Part shown: positions 10,920-22,506 of the stretch, piece after piece
Layout: each line of letters begins with the position of its first letter
Numbering within the stretch: position 1 is the stretch's first letter
NCBI RefSeq assembly: GCF_024679245.1
Contig: NC_090177.1
Coordinates: 23,385,950 to 23,449,949, forward strand
Reading direction: 5' to 3'
Length of the DNA stretch: 64,000 nucleotides
From: Pseudorasbora parva
Taxonomy: Eukaryota > Chordata > Actinopteri > Cypriniformes > Gobionidae
Position numbers and translations under genes: made by a program
The notes under the pieces: generated by a model
Told to the model about the DNA's origin: nothing
The model's database searches: none
The model's input: only the letters and a program-made list of their open reading frames with translations

Positions 10920-11440
10920 CACCCACGGACGAGCAGATGTCAATCGCTGCATTGGAGGGGGAGTTTTAGTCCTCGGGGGATGAAGATTTGGCTGTACTGC
11001 CTCCCTCTGGGAGAGTGGCAACGGTCGAGTCGGACCCTGAGTTGACGGCTATGCTTTCCCGGGCCGCTGAAAAGGTCGGGCTTGAGTGGAACCCTCCACC
11101 ACGTCCCGAACCTTCTAGGTTGGATGATTGGTTTCTCGGGGCGGGGCGCGCTGGTTCTCAGGTGCCTGAGGAGGTGCCTTTCTTCCAGGAGGTGCAAGAG
11201 GAGCTTACTAGGTCGTGGAAAACACTGTTTAGCGCCTGAGGGCGACCTGGTGGCTCCTCCCTCCTCACTACTCTTGATGGCGAGCAAGCCAGGGGGTATG
11301 AAGGTCTCCCGCCGGTGGAGCGGGCCGCCGCGATGCAACGGTGTCTGGCGACCACTTCCAACTGGCGTGGGGACCCAAAGCTCCCGTCCAAGGCCTGTAG
11401 GTTCTCTTCCAGGTCTGACCGCGAAGGCCTACAGCTCTTG
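10920..11440 (+). pseudogene. DIRS gag-like remnant
   Basis: Reads GRVATVESDPELTAML, AEKVGLEWNPPP, PSRLDDWFLGAG and VPFFQEVQEELTRSW in one frame (10988-11239), the conserved gag core of fish DIRS elements. A stop (TAG near 10967) breaks the frame upstream and another ends it at 11239. The homology then continues in a different frame to about 11440 (blocks around LTAKAYSS). Non-functional. Confidence 0.7.
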
Positions 11441-11450
11441 TAGGTCTTAT

Positions 11451-11486
11451 TTGGGTACCACTGGTCCCAGCGCCAGTGGTACCCAA
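11451..11486. repeat. Perfect 14-bp stem hairpin in the DIRS remnant
   Basis: TTGGGTACCACTGG (11451-11464) is followed 8 bp later by its exact complement (11473-11486). It lies at the junction after the gag remnant. Confidence 0.8.
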
Positions 11487-11727
11487 AACTTCACAAAAAG
11501 AGCAGTTTCTAAAATCTCTGGGTGCCGAGAGAGCGCGCTTGGTGGTGTTCGACGCTCCATTGCCTTGTCACCCTCAAGCGCCTCTCCAATCACCAGCAGG
11601 GGGCGCGCGCCCTCAGTGGAAGCAGGTACGTGTTGCCCAGCACACACAGACTCCGGCGCGGGCCGCCACCACGCCGTCCGTGCCGGGTCCTTGCATGCCG
11701 CTGCACTGCCCCAGTGCGGGTACGTCT

Positions 11728-12045
11728 GTGGTGCCGTTGGTCCTGCTGGTTCGGTCGCTGGGGGCCTGGCTAGCTCTCCCCAGCCCGTCCCGCTGGCTCA
11801 TCCGTACCATCAGACTCGGCTATGTGATTCAGTTCACTCGGCGTCCCCCCAAGTTCAGGGGCATTCACTTCACCTCCGTGTTGAAGAAGGGCGTCCCGGT
11901 GCTTCAGGCGGAGATCGCAGTTCTAGTGTTGGATTGCTGCGCCACTCCCTTCTTCATGAACGGATACGTGCGCTTATATGCCCCAGTCGAGTTCCCGGTC
12001 GAGTCCTCCGCAACCCGCAGCAGTCAGACGTGGCGGAGCGTCTGA
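11728..12045 (+). pseudogene. DIRS reverse-transcriptase N-terminal remnant
   Basis: The frame reads SRWLIRTIRLGYVIQFTRRP and FRGIHFTSVL, then PVLQAEIAVL, the segment just before the catalytic fingers in fish DIRS polyproteins. After AEIAVL (about 11926) the sequence no longer resembles RT although the frame stays open to 12045, so the polymerase core is deleted at that point. It lies about 300 bp after the gag remnant, much closer than in a complete element. Confidence 0.65.
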
Positions 12046-12476
12046 TGCCAGGTCTAACACTCGTATGCATTGGTGGAACTTGTGTTAGGCTGGGTTCCAT
12101 ATGCTGTGACCCCCACGGCGGTCCCATATGTGTATTTTCGACGGTATGGCTCCCTACGGCGAGCCGTGTCTTTCCCTCTCAGTGCGGTGTTGTCCCCCGC
12201 TTAAGAGGGCCGGGACCATCCCTGGGACTTCCGTATGTTAGTAACTCCTTCTGGGATAATGTGGCTTCCGCAGCGGCCCCCGGGGCACGCTTTCCCAGCA
12301 TTATCCAATAGTCCGCTGAATGGGTCTTCCTGCAGGAATTTCCCCGCCCGTTCAGACAGGGTCCGAGGGACTCTGGCAGGGCGCTGGAAGGGGTAGTAAC
12401 TGTTCTGTTTTCCATAAGGATCCCAATTTGTCTGTCCTTCCAACGTACGTCGAAGTGACCGACTGAAAGGGAAAGT

Positions 12477-12793
12477 CTCGGTAACGTATGGTAACCCTCG
12501 TTCCCTGAAGGAGGGAACGGAGACGTACGTCCCGTCGCCACAATTGCTGTACCATCACTGCAGGCCGAGTCATTAGTTCGGCTCCTCAGTGAAAAAAAAC
12601 AGTGCGTGGCGATCGCTTCCGCTTTATACCCGCGCCGCGGGGGCAGGGTGCGATATGCAAAGCACGCACACCAATGTTCATTGGCCCGTATTCTATATCT
12701 CGAAGCTCCCAGAAGTGATTCCAATTCGTCTGTCCTTCCGACTTACGTCTCCGTTCCCTGCTTCAGGGAACGAGGGTTACCATACGTAACCAA
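12477..12793. repeat. DIRS terminal fold-back repeat
   Basis: The block GGTAACGTATGGTAACCCTC with CGTTCCCTGAAGGAGGGAAC at about 12480-12530 recurs inverted at about 12740-12793 (CAGGGAACGAGGGTTACCAT). This makes a stem of roughly 45-50 bp around a 220-bp CpG-rich loop, consistent with the inverted terminal organisation of DIRS elements. Confidence 0.7.
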
Positions 12794-13083
12794 GACGTTT
12801 TTGTTATTTTTGTACCAAAATGTATTTCCGATGCTTTAAGAGATTCTAACTAACTAACTAACTGATGTCACATATATGGATATATGGACTACTTTGATGA
12901 TGTTTTTATTACATTTCTGGAAAGGGACAGTATAGTGTGCATACATTCAGTGGAGGAACAGAAAGCTCTCGGTGACGGTCTAAATATAAAATATCTATAT
13001 AATAATGATACGGGTGTCAAACGACATTAGGGTAAGTCATTATTGAAAGAATTTAAATTTTTGGGTGAACTAACCCTTTAAAG

Positions 13084-13242
13084 CAGGGCTATTCAAATCT
13101 TACCCTGGAGGGCCAATGCACTGCAAAGTTTAGCTCCAACCCTAATCAAACACACCTGAACATGCTAATCAAACGTTTGTTTAGGGTTGGAGCTAAACTC
13201 TGCAACGCATTGGCCCTCCAGGTTAAGATTTGAATAGCCCTG
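13084..13242. mobile_element. 159-bp palindromic hAT MITE with exact TSD
   Basis: Termini CAGGGCTATTCAAATCTTA and its near-exact complement; almost the whole element is one inverted repeat. Flanked by CTTTAAAG at 13076-13083 and 13243-13250. The left duplication includes the terminal bases of the Angel-like MITE, so this element inserted into that MITE's end. Confidence 0.9.
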
Positions 13243-13250
13243 CTTTAAAG

Positions 13251-15552
13251 CATCACAAATTCATGATTCTTACAACCAAATGCTGCAAGAATACTGAAAA
13301 GGTGTTTTTCACTGGAAACCATGACAGATCTCTTTGCTTCATGAAAGTTAGTGAGAGAAGTGATTTAAGGAATCATTCTTCTGAGTCAGATATTTTCAAT
13401 AAAATAAATGATGACAGAATTTTCATTTATTTTGAACTGTTATTGGGTCACGTGAGCAGTTTAATTCACAAAGTCACTGACATCTGTCAGCTGATAAATG
13501 ACCTTTCCTAATCAATACTATTTTGACAGGCATTAGTTTGTCCCATGAAATAAGGGGTGTGACTGAGAAACTGGCCTGACATTTGTTAATTAATAGCATC
13601 TGGCATTTAATTACATCACTCTCATTGAACTGCATGGCATGTCAGTCATGTGTATTAATAACAAACAGAAAAGTCCGTAATCATCCCGACAAACACTGGC
13701 CTCATGCAAATCAGTATTAGTTCTACACAAGCACACAGCAATGGAGCAGATGGGTCAGGAGAGGTGCGACAGACTCAGCAAGCGGAAGTCAAGCATTGGC
13801 AGGAGTTTTACCATACCTTGAGGAACGCAGGGCTGGTGTGGGGCAGTGAAGGCTGGAACAGTGAAGGATCTAGTGTGTTAGAGATGCAGGGCTCTCCTCC
13901 ATCCTGTTTCCTGTAATGAGAGACACACTTCAGTTCAGCACTACAACATGGGCACATGCACAAACCGACACCACATTATAAAACTACACCAGTGGTTCAC
14001 AACCTTCTGAAAGGGTCACAGCAGGGAAAATTACGTGAAATGCAAATAATATCTGTCAGTCAATGATTAATTGCTTAATTTACACATTTTTTGTATAATT
14101 AAATAACATTACATTAATGTTAACTTGATAGCCCTAAATAAAAAAAACATAGGCTTATTAACTTAATAAAGCGAGGAAAAGGCTTCCTAAATACCTAAAT
14201 GTATCTGTCACAAGCTAATATAGCCAGTACTACAGTATAGTATAATATAATATAATATACATACATTTCATGTTTGGATTTAAGAACCTTTTTTGTTACA
14301 TTTGCGAAAATCTGTATCGTGTTGAGTTACCACTTAGTGTTCAAAATGGGACCTAAATCAAAATCACTTGAGAACAACTACTCTAAATGGCCAAAAGGCC
14401 ATGGGGTCACATCAGAGGAAGCTTTAGCATTGTGAATAATGACAGTTATATCACTCCCACCATCCCACATGGCCGTACGGTCAGCACCTCTGAGCAGGCT
14501 TCGCATTTAGATTAGTAGGTTCCTCCATCTGTGCAAAGCTCCACGGAGTTGTAGAGGTGATGTGCAATATATGCGGGGGTTGGTATAATCAAATTTATTT
14601 TCAGACTTCCATTGTTTTGACATGAGGCCATGATTAGATTTCCCATTATACTTTAGTTGAGGAGAAACAGATTGTATTACATTGCAGGCTAAATACGGTT
14701 CACGACGATGTAAGTGAGCTAAAGAATGGCCCTGAATGCTCCATAATAAGACTTCTGGTGAATTTATTCTTTGCAAAATGTTTTCATAAAAATTTACCCT
14801 GACAGACAATTCACCAGAAACTCCATATAACTGCCTTTGCTGCAACGCATATCCTCCATGGTAATTTAGGAAATGGAAAACTATAAAATCTTGAGTACAA
14901 TTAAATGGAATTGTACGCTAACACATACGAATACCTGGTGCAAGTAAAGGAAATTATGCAAATCATGTAACTGAGCAAATGTGCCCATAAAATTAGTGCT
15001 GAATGCAATTTGGATTCAGAATAAAAATGTTCCTAGCAAATACTGGTGTCTTGTGAATCAGGTGGAAACTGTGAGTCATCTGTGTACCATATTGCTTCAG
15101 GCAAAAATACTTGTCTGAAGATCCATATCTGGGAAAATTCTTCTTTTGGTTGTAATAGTGTTATTAAAGTTGGGAACTATTTCAAATGTGCAACTCTGAT
15201 ATCTCTCTAGTTAGAGAAAGTCAAAAGGAGACGCGTGATGAATCTCTCAAAAAGAGAGGTAACCTTCCAGTTTTTCTAAATAGCTCTCATGTCGGTCTCA
15301 GTGATTTCCATTATGGGTTGTTGTGCGAAATAAACAGAGTGTCACCGAGTCTGAGCTCTAAGAAAGCAGCTGCCCCATTGCTTGCATATTCTATTCGCAA
15401 TCCATCAAAACCAGACAGCTGCTTTATAGGTAAATGAGATTTTTAAGACATGGCCATTTGGCTTTTAAGTTAACGTTTACATGAATGCATTACCGCAAAC
15501 CATCACTTGAGGCTTGTTTTAAATGATCCTCCAGATTGCCCCATATGAGAGT
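13251..15552. other. Intronic sequence around exon 3
   Basis: Apart from the exon at 13817-13910 no other supported feature is seen. A TATAA-rich run lies at 14235-14265. Confidence 0.5.
13817..13910 (-). CDS. rap1gap: rap1gap-like coding exon 3
   Basis: A 94-nt minus-strand exon has acceptor CTCATTACAG (13920-13911) and donor GTATGG (13816-13811). Only one frame is open: after one nt completing the Trp codon it reads KQDGGEPCISNTLDPS, then a Pro/Ser-rich run ending SPAFLK, and ends in phase 0. Human long RAP1GAP has at this point a W-x-S-D-G segment, then a Leu/Pro/Ser-rich linker ending in a Lys just before the GoLoco helix, so position, length and character agree. Conservation is limited to the start and end. 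The other two frames contain stops. The next exon (GoLoco) is not in the window. Confidence 0.7.
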
Positions 15553-16468
15553 TTAAAGGGATAGTTCACCCAAAAATTTTAATTATCCCATTATTTAATC
15601 ACCATCAAACCATCCTAGGTGTATATGACACTCTTCTTTCAGACAAATACAATATAATCAGAGTCATAATGGCAGCCCAAAATTTGAAGCCCAAAAAGTA
15701 CATTTCTCCATTATAAAAGTTACCCATACAGCTCCAGGGGGTTAATAAAGTTTGTGTAAAAAAAAAAATGATACATTTAAAACTTTATTAAGTCTAGCTT
15801 CTCCCAGACCACCTTCCGTATTGAACTTATGAATTAAAAAATGTAATGCCTCTTACTGTTCAAAATGCTTAAGCTACGTCGTTCACCATCATCGTACCGT
15901 TTTTTTCCGGAAGTTGAATACGGAAGGCGGTCTGGCGAAAGTTGGATTACTTTTATAATGGATGGATCTGCTTTTTTGGGCTTCAAATTTTGGGCTGCCA
16001 TTTACTGGCATTATAATGCTTAGATTAGTCAGATTTTTTTATATAACGACTGTCTGAAAGTAGAATGTCATTGTGGCAAGGTGGGCGAGCGAGAGACGTG
16101 GGAGGAGAGAGCGAGACCAGTGCGTGATTTAGAATGAGTGTCACCTGCGAGGCACACCGGTCCCAGGAGCTCAGAGGTATATAAGGACGAGCGACACCAG
16201 TGAAGGACGAGAGAGGACCAGGTCTGGACTTAATGTTGTGTTTTGTTTACGTTTTATTATATGTGTGCCTGCGTTTTACTTTCATTTTGTGTTTATTTTA
16301 GATATATGGCGAGGTGGTCGAGTGAGAGACGTGGGAGGAGCGAGCGTCACTCGGTCCTCCCACGTCTCTCACTCGCTGCCCACCTTGCCACGGTCATATA
16401 TACTAGGATGGCTTGAGGGTGAGTAAATCATGGGGTAATTTTCATTTATGGGTGAACTATTCCTTTAA
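15553..16468. mobile_element. Angel-like palindromic MITE (type C), split by an LTR-like insert
   Basis: TTAA-bounded ends: TTAAAGGGATAGTTCACCC at 15553 and GGGTGAACTATTCCTTTAA ending 16468. Arms share inverted blocks (TTGAAGCCCAAAAAG versus TTTTTTGGGCTTCAA; GGGAATTTTG-like termini). A 321-bp element interrupts the right arm at 16072-16392. A lone right arm of the same type is at 47501-47690. Confidence 0.85.
16072..16392 (+). mobile_element. Solo-LTR-like element with long inverted ends
   Basis: Flanked by GTCAT at 16067-16071 and 16393-16397. Comparison with the uninterrupted arm at 47640 shows a single GTCAT-like site, confirming the insertion. It starts TGTGGCAAGG and ends CCTTGCCACG (a TG...CA pair with one change). 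It contains TATATAAGG near 16180 and a GACGAGAGAGGACCAGG block shared with the solo LTR at 53140-53442. Unusually, about 36 bp at each end are inverted copies of each other. Confidence 0.6.
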
Positions 16469-17086
16469 GTGAACTTTTGCCTTTAACTCATCCAGATATC
16501 TATGTGGCGTTGCTTTTTGCAGTGGATAATGCATGTGATGTAATGTGGGAGTTACCGGCAGTGCTGGAACACAGACCTTAATTAAACCACAGCTCAGCGC
16601 CAAAACAAATGATAAAACAAAATCTCTCCAAGCAGCCAACATCCTTACTCATACGGTTTTGGCCGTAGGTACTGATATTTCCATTATCTGACCATCCTTT
16701 AAATTAACTTCAATGAAAGGATCTTGGAAATACATATCCCACTTTAGGTATAAAAAATTGATTAAAGGCTCAATATGTGGTGGTGAATTGCTAAAATGTA
16801 GCTGTAACTTACTGTATTGTTAAACTGACACATAGATCTGGTTGGTTTACTACAGTACAGAGTAATTAGAATTCAAGTGTATTAATTCTCTTCCCACACA
16901 GGCAAGAAATTCCCACCGGACTGCTGAGGGAACGCTCTGCATTCACAACTGGGATCATTATTTAACTCCCTACAGCTGAGCAGCCTAAAAACCAATACCA
17001 TACACCAAAATCCTCCTGAAAGTCTGCAGGCATCACAGCCCCGTGAAACTACATTACTGGAGTACAGCCACAATTTATTTTAATTT

Positions 17087-17147
17087 AAGCATCAAATAAC
17101 GATTTATATAAGGTTATGTACCTTATATAGATCGTTATTTGATGCTT
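17087..17147. repeat. Near-perfect 28-bp stem hairpin
   Basis: Arms 17087-17114 and 17120-17147 are complementary at 27 of 28 positions around a 5-nt loop (TATGT); the arm begins AAGCATCAAATAACGAT. It may be a relic MITE or a foldback; transcription unknown. Confidence 0.85.
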
Positions 17148-19519
17148 TAATAAAAAAACAAATAAAGATATATCATGGAAAACCTATTGTATTTAATTGT
17201 ATTTAATTTAATTGAGATTCACGAAAGCTGAAAAAATAAGCTTTCTATTGATATATAATACAACATCGAGATACAACATTGAGATACAACTAAAATTGGA
17301 ATCTGAGGGTGCAAAAAAAATCTAAATATTGAGAAAATTGCCTTTAAAATTGTCTATATGAAGTTCTCAGCAAGGCAAATTACCAAAAATAAAATACAAA
17401 TTTGTTGGCTATTGCCACAAATATACCCATGCGACTCATGATGATCCAGGTTCACATATGTTGATGTTAGATATTCAAGTAATTTCCCCTATTTTCACAT
17501 TTACTGTATGACCTTTTTTCCTTTATCCGTTCACTTAAAGTTAAAAAACATGTAATTGCAAATCTCAAACTGTATATCAAAATGTTGATGCCTAAATTCA
17601 ATAAAAAAATGATTTTAGATTTAGTGTTTTTATTGTATTTAGACAAAACTGTATCCCATTTTAATATAGATCTAACATGACATTATTTTTTAAATCATTT
17701 TTTTATGTAGAATAATAATCATTTTATCAAATTATGTATAACAGCATCAGCCAAAATTTTAATAGTGGTGCATTACTATTACAGACATGCATCCTCAAGT
17801 TAACAGTAGCAGGCAGACAAACTGACACTACTCACCTTTGAAGCTTTAATTTGTGATTAATTCATCAGCATCTGAGAGCATATTATTGCTACCATCTTTC
17901 TTCTCTCAGCTGCTACTATCTAAAAATTGACATCAAACCTCTTTCTATCACCCCAAGCTCTCCTTTGCTCTCCTCTTGGTTTGCTGAGCAAAGTTCGATT
18001 GAGAGGAAATCAGATATTTAAAGTCTGCCAATAAGAGGAATGCAGTTACATGCTGAATTACATAAACCATTAACTCCTTGGGTTCTGCTACCACGCAGCA
18101 ATGTTTCATTACCATCTCATGAGTTTGAGAAACCACAGCAGATGCAGGATAAAATAAGGAGGAGGAACTATAATGAAATATGAACTGTGGTCTCAGATGT
18201 GACACTGGAGAAAACTACAAAGCACTAAAATCTCACAAGTCAATTCCTGTATTCCACGAGCACTGAAGCTTGGAGCACGACTAAAGAGGTTGGTAGGTCA
18301 CCCGTTAAGAAGTTAATTGTAAACGATGATCCGTGAACGAACGTCAGTTAGTGCTCGCAGACGCGCTCAAAGCTGTCTCTCTAGCGGCGTAGAAAATCTC
18401 CCAGCATCCCTCTATATGAGTTAATGAAGGCTCTGGCAATCTGCTCGTCTCTAAAAGCATATTGTAGGCTATGACACCATTCATGCGCCACACACCTGCC
18501 AACTGCTTTGGCCGTCCCGCCAATCTCCAAACCAGTATGGCAAATGACAGAAAAACTAAACCCTGTACAATTGTCATGCTTTATATATTCCTGTACACCG
18601 ATTCAGTGCAATTACTCACTGCGTGTGGATGGATGTAGGATGTCCTCTCCCATCTGGCAGTGCTGAGCTTCCCAAGTCAGTTGCACACCTGCAAGATGCA
18701 TCTATCCTCCCACTATCACTTCATTTGCTGTCTGTATCGCTCTCTTGCTCTTACTCTACTGCTCTTTTCCTCTCTCTCTTCTTTCTTTATGTCTCTCACC
18801 CTCCCGTTCGCGCTCTTACGCACCCGTCCCCTCCCCCGCTCACTCACACACTGAGGGCTGTCCATCTGAGCTGTCTGATGGGGCTGCAATTTGCATTAAT
18901 CGTGCTTTGCCTTAATTAAACACACCTTCCCATCACATACTGTTGCTCAGGCAACGTATTCACTAACAAATGATGTCCTATATCCCATTTACAAAACTGT
19001 AATCCTACCATAACGTGCTATTTCAAACAAATTGTTCTTTGTCTGCTCCTGACATCCTCTCTGGAGCCTCAAGGGAGACCTTATATATTCAAGAGCTTGT
19101 TTCTCTTAAGTTAATGATCTATTAAAAGCTCTTAATATAAAGGAAAAACGGATTCGATAGAGTGAGAAACAGTGTGGTAATTTTCTAACACAATAGGAAT
19201 TTAATAACGGAAGTATAATCTTGAAACAGAGTCCCGGCTTGTCACACTGGAGGGATGACTGCACACAGATGGAACCATTTAAAAAGAGGACATTTCTGAA
19301 TCATTTACTCACCCACTTTATTTAAAATAATAATAATGAACACCTCTATAGACTGCAACTTCCAAGACCCAGAAAGGTAGTAAAGTCATCAATAAACTAG
19401 AGTAATGAGAATACTTCTACGTCAGAATGCTTGCTCACCATTGGCTGATGCGGTTTATGTGAGCACTATAATGCTACGGTCCATACCATGAAGAGCCACC
19501 ATTCTGAAAAAAAAAACAG

Positions 19520-19760
19520 TTTTCACACAAAAACTATTCTCATCTCTTCATAACATTAAGGTTGAACTACTAGTCAAATTGACTATTTTAAAGATGTTTC
19601 ACTACCTTTCTGAGCTCTGAAAGTTGCAGTGACGTTGCTGCCTATTGGAGCGACAGAAAGCTCCAGGATTTTACCAAAAAATATCTTAATTTGTGTTCCT
19701 AAAATGTCTTACGGGTTTGGAACAACATGAGGGCGAGTAATTAATGACAGAACTAAACAT
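19520..19760. mobile_element. Diverged Angel-like MITE right arm
   Basis: Blocks CACAAAAACTATTCTC, AATTTGTGTTCC, TTACGGGTTTGGAACAACAT and GGGCGAGTAATTAATGACA follow the order of type A right arms, but the terminus is decayed. Weak left-arm similarity may extend upstream to about 19300. Confidence 0.5.
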
Positions 19761-20165
19761 TTAACGTTCTTTCAGCTGCTTCTGTAAACACAATTAGTCA
19801 AATAAGCCAAGGTAAACATACAGACAGCACCGTACTGCATCAGATGTCTGTAAAGCCAAACACATGTGTACCGTAAGACAGCAAAATACTGCTGTCCACA
19901 GCATAACTCAGAGATAATGCAGGATTAGAAGAAAATCTCCTCTACCCCTCTGAGAGACATGTTTTGTAGTAATCATTGAGCATAATCTGCTGGCCTTGAA
20001 AAGATGAAAACACATGCAACTTCTCATTCAGAGAATAAAATCACAGTAAACTGAAAGGGTTGGTATTAGAATATAAATAAGATGTTGAGAATGGTAGATA
20101 AAAAGACAACACTGATTAATTAAAATTCAAAGACTATCAAAAAACAAAGAAATAAATTATATTCA

Positions 20166-20173
<8 letters not shown>

Positions 20174-20254
<81 letters not shown>
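20174..20254. repeat. (TA)n microsatellite
   Basis: About 40 uninterrupted TA units. Confidence 0.95.
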
Positions 20255-20259
<5 letters not shown>

Positions 20260-21012
20260 CTTCTCACCCTTATGTATGTATATAATCTAATAATCTATAT
20301 AATAATAATATAGTCATCCCACACTTAGACTTTCAGACTGCTTTAGAAGCTGTCATGCAACTCATATCTAAACTATAACTCTTCCTGATATCTTAAAACA
20401 CTTCTAATGGAGGCCGTTGAGCCTTGCAGGTGTCCAGCATCTCCATCTGTCCTTGGAGAGGTGGAGAACAGCACAAAAAATGATGTTAAAACAGAGACCG
20501 GGTAGTAATTCTAGACAACAGCCTCAGAGAAAAAGTTGTTTTTCTGTCATAAAATAGATCCAGTTCCTGTCTCGGTATCTGTCTTTAGGGAGACAAAGAC
20601 AAAACAACAAAAGCAAAATGGCTGAGACTAAAAATATATTTGGCATATACAAATTGTAAACTAAATCACACAGACCACAAGATCTCAAACTTCAGATTTG
20701 TTGTGTAGGTGAGCTTTTAGGTGCTTTCGAATGAAGTGGCAATCTCTGACAGCAGCATTACTAATACATTGTGCCGTTCTGACTAATAAATGCTTACTAA
20801 AGACTCTTCCTCCAGGAGTGCATGCCTGCATACACCAAGAATATTAATCTTTTCAAATGATAATCCAAAATGTCTTAGAATATATGAATAATAATGTGAC
20901 AACCCAAACTTAAGCACGGGGAAAAATCTCAACAGAGTTAAATCTATTCCTCTCGTTCTCTCATTTGACATACAAAAACCAAGAGTGAGAGAAAGTCATT
21001 TGCACTGCAGTA

Positions 21013-21037
21013 TTTTTTTTTTTTTTTTTTTTTTTTT
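21013..21037. repeat. Poly-T tract
   Basis: 25 consecutive T on the plus strand. No retroposed gene body is recognised next to it. Confidence 0.9.
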
Positions 21038-22227
21038 GCCAAACATTCATTGATTATAGATATACAAAGTTCTGTCATTAAACTCAAGATGGCATAGGCT
21101 AATAGGTCCTTAACTGAACCTGCTTGCAATCACATAATTCTCTATAGGACAGAGCTTTCAGAAACCCTCCACCTTCCCCAGCTCCACCTGTATAGATCTG
21201 CCAAAGGTAATTCATATACGCTATATTGTACAGCATCAGCACGTCATACTTACTCATAGAAAATGTTGTGACAGAAGCAAGTCCTATACTTGCTTTGAAA
21301 AAGCAGCAGTAATAACCAATAGCAGTGTCGCAGTGCTATCTCAATAAGACCGAACGTCTCCACGTCTCAATAAGACGAACGTTGTTATATCCATTATCAT
21401 GCCAAACACTCCGAGAGTTGTCATGACAGAAATGTTTTTTAAAACATCTTTTTGCTTAAATGTTGTTGCAAATTGTGCAGACTTAAATTCATCACCAAGG
21501 CAAAGTTCTCTTTCTGACATATATTTTGTCACAGTTTTCTCAAACGAAACAAAACGAAACAAAAATAAAGTCCGGAACGAACATCACATCACCCGAGCCA
21601 CAAAACTCATCTGCATGTATTTTAAGACAAATTCATGCATAGCCTCAGCATAACCATTGCTCTCTCTCACTCCCTCCTCCCCAGTTCCCTTATTTATTTG
21701 TGAAGAAAACATTACTCAGATTAGCACTAGCTCCATCGGAGTCAAACTGAGTCATGTTCAAAACATTTACACAACAGGATCACAACTGCTGCCACTGACC
21801 TCATCTCCTGTGTGGGCGGTTAGCTTTAAAAATCATTCCCACAGAGGTAACACATCTCCCCTCTATACAATTTGCATGATCCGGCTGTTGGATAAGTCTG
21901 ATGATGGGTTTTTCATTTTTAGCTGTAATATAATCAAACTATCGCATCTCCCATTGTGGTCCAGTAATGTATGTCATAGAGGGGCCGGATGACAAGTGCA
22001 CCACATGATGCAGTGACATGTTTTCATCCTCTCGGGGGCAAAATGATGTAACTCGTGAAGGCCTGATGCTGTGTGATCAGGAAATGACCGCTATAAACAC
22101 ACATGACTTTGAAGGTCCCATTGACATGAAACGCTCTTTGGAAAGGTGACACCTGTTTATATGGACTCCATCCGCCAAGCAAGCAGGTGCAATCAACGCA
22201 TGCACTTCATTATAACATTGATTTCCC

Positions 22228-22506
22228 TTAAAGGCTTACTTCACCGCTTTTTCATATTAAACTATGTTATTCCCTTAACTAAAACGAGTTGATACATACC
22301 TCTCTCGTCTCACTGCGTGCACTTAATCGCTCTGACGCGCGGTGACATTCTGATAACATTTAGCTTAGCCCACTAAGCCCAGTTCATTCACTATGGAACC
22401 AAATGGAGATCAAGTTGAGACTGAGACGAGAGAGGTATGTATTAACTCGTTTTAGTTAAGGGAATAACATAGTTGAATATAAAAAAGCGTTGAAGTATCC
22501 CTTTAA
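22228..22506. mobile_element. TTAA-bounded palindromic MITE, 279 bp
   Basis: TTAAAGG...CCTTTAA boundaries with long inverted arms: CTATGTTATTCCCTTAACTA near 22262 is answered by TAGTTAAGGGAATAACATAG near 22455, and CATACCTCTCTCGTCTCA by TGAGACGAGAGAGGTATG. The central 100 bp is unpaired. Confidence 0.85.

Larger units (their letters stand above)
10852..12793 (+). mobile_element. Deleted DIRS-like retroelement inside the MITE
   Basis: GC-rich segment in sharp contrast with its surroundings. In order it carries a 5'-truncated gag-like region, the start of the reverse transcriptase ORF, sequence without recognised coding, and a 3' terminal fold-back whose GGTAACGTATGGTAACCCTC block is typical of fish DIRS terminal repeats. 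RT catalytic motifs, RNase H and the tyrosine recombinase are absent. No TSD is expected for tyrosine-recombinase elements. It could have arrived deleted or lost its middle afterwards. Confidence 0.75.
10542..13082. mobile_element. Angel-like palindromic MITE (type B), split by a DIRS copy
   Basis: Left arm 10542-10851 begins TAAAGGGTTAGTTCACCC; right arm 12794-13082 ends GGGTGAACTAACCCTTTAA. Both arms match the intact type B copy at 24891-25684 (blocks CATATGTGACATCAGTTAG, AGAATCTCTTGAAGCATCG). The expected 300-bp centre is replaced by the DIRS-derived segment 10852-12793. The last 5 bp overlap the target duplication of the hAT MITE at 13084. Confidence 0.85.
16469..22227. other. Long intronic stretch without genes
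   Basis: Contains a 61-bp hairpin (17087-17147), an old MITE arm (19520-19760), a TA microsatellite (20174-20254) and a poly-T run (21013-21037). A locally CpG-richer block at 18240-18560 has no recognised gene. Confidence 0.5.

Noticed and set aside
11082..12311. 409-codon open frame as a gene
   Set aside because: It crosses gag-like, RT-like and non-coding parts of a DIRS remnant in mixed frames; high GC makes long accidental frames.
17836..17875. Possible minus-strand exon before a GTGAGT donor
   Set aside because: All three frames contain stops between the best acceptor and the donor.
18344..18577. 77-codon minus-strand ORF in a CpG-richer block
   Set aside because: No homologous motif recognised; possible alternative promoter cannot be supported from sequence alone.
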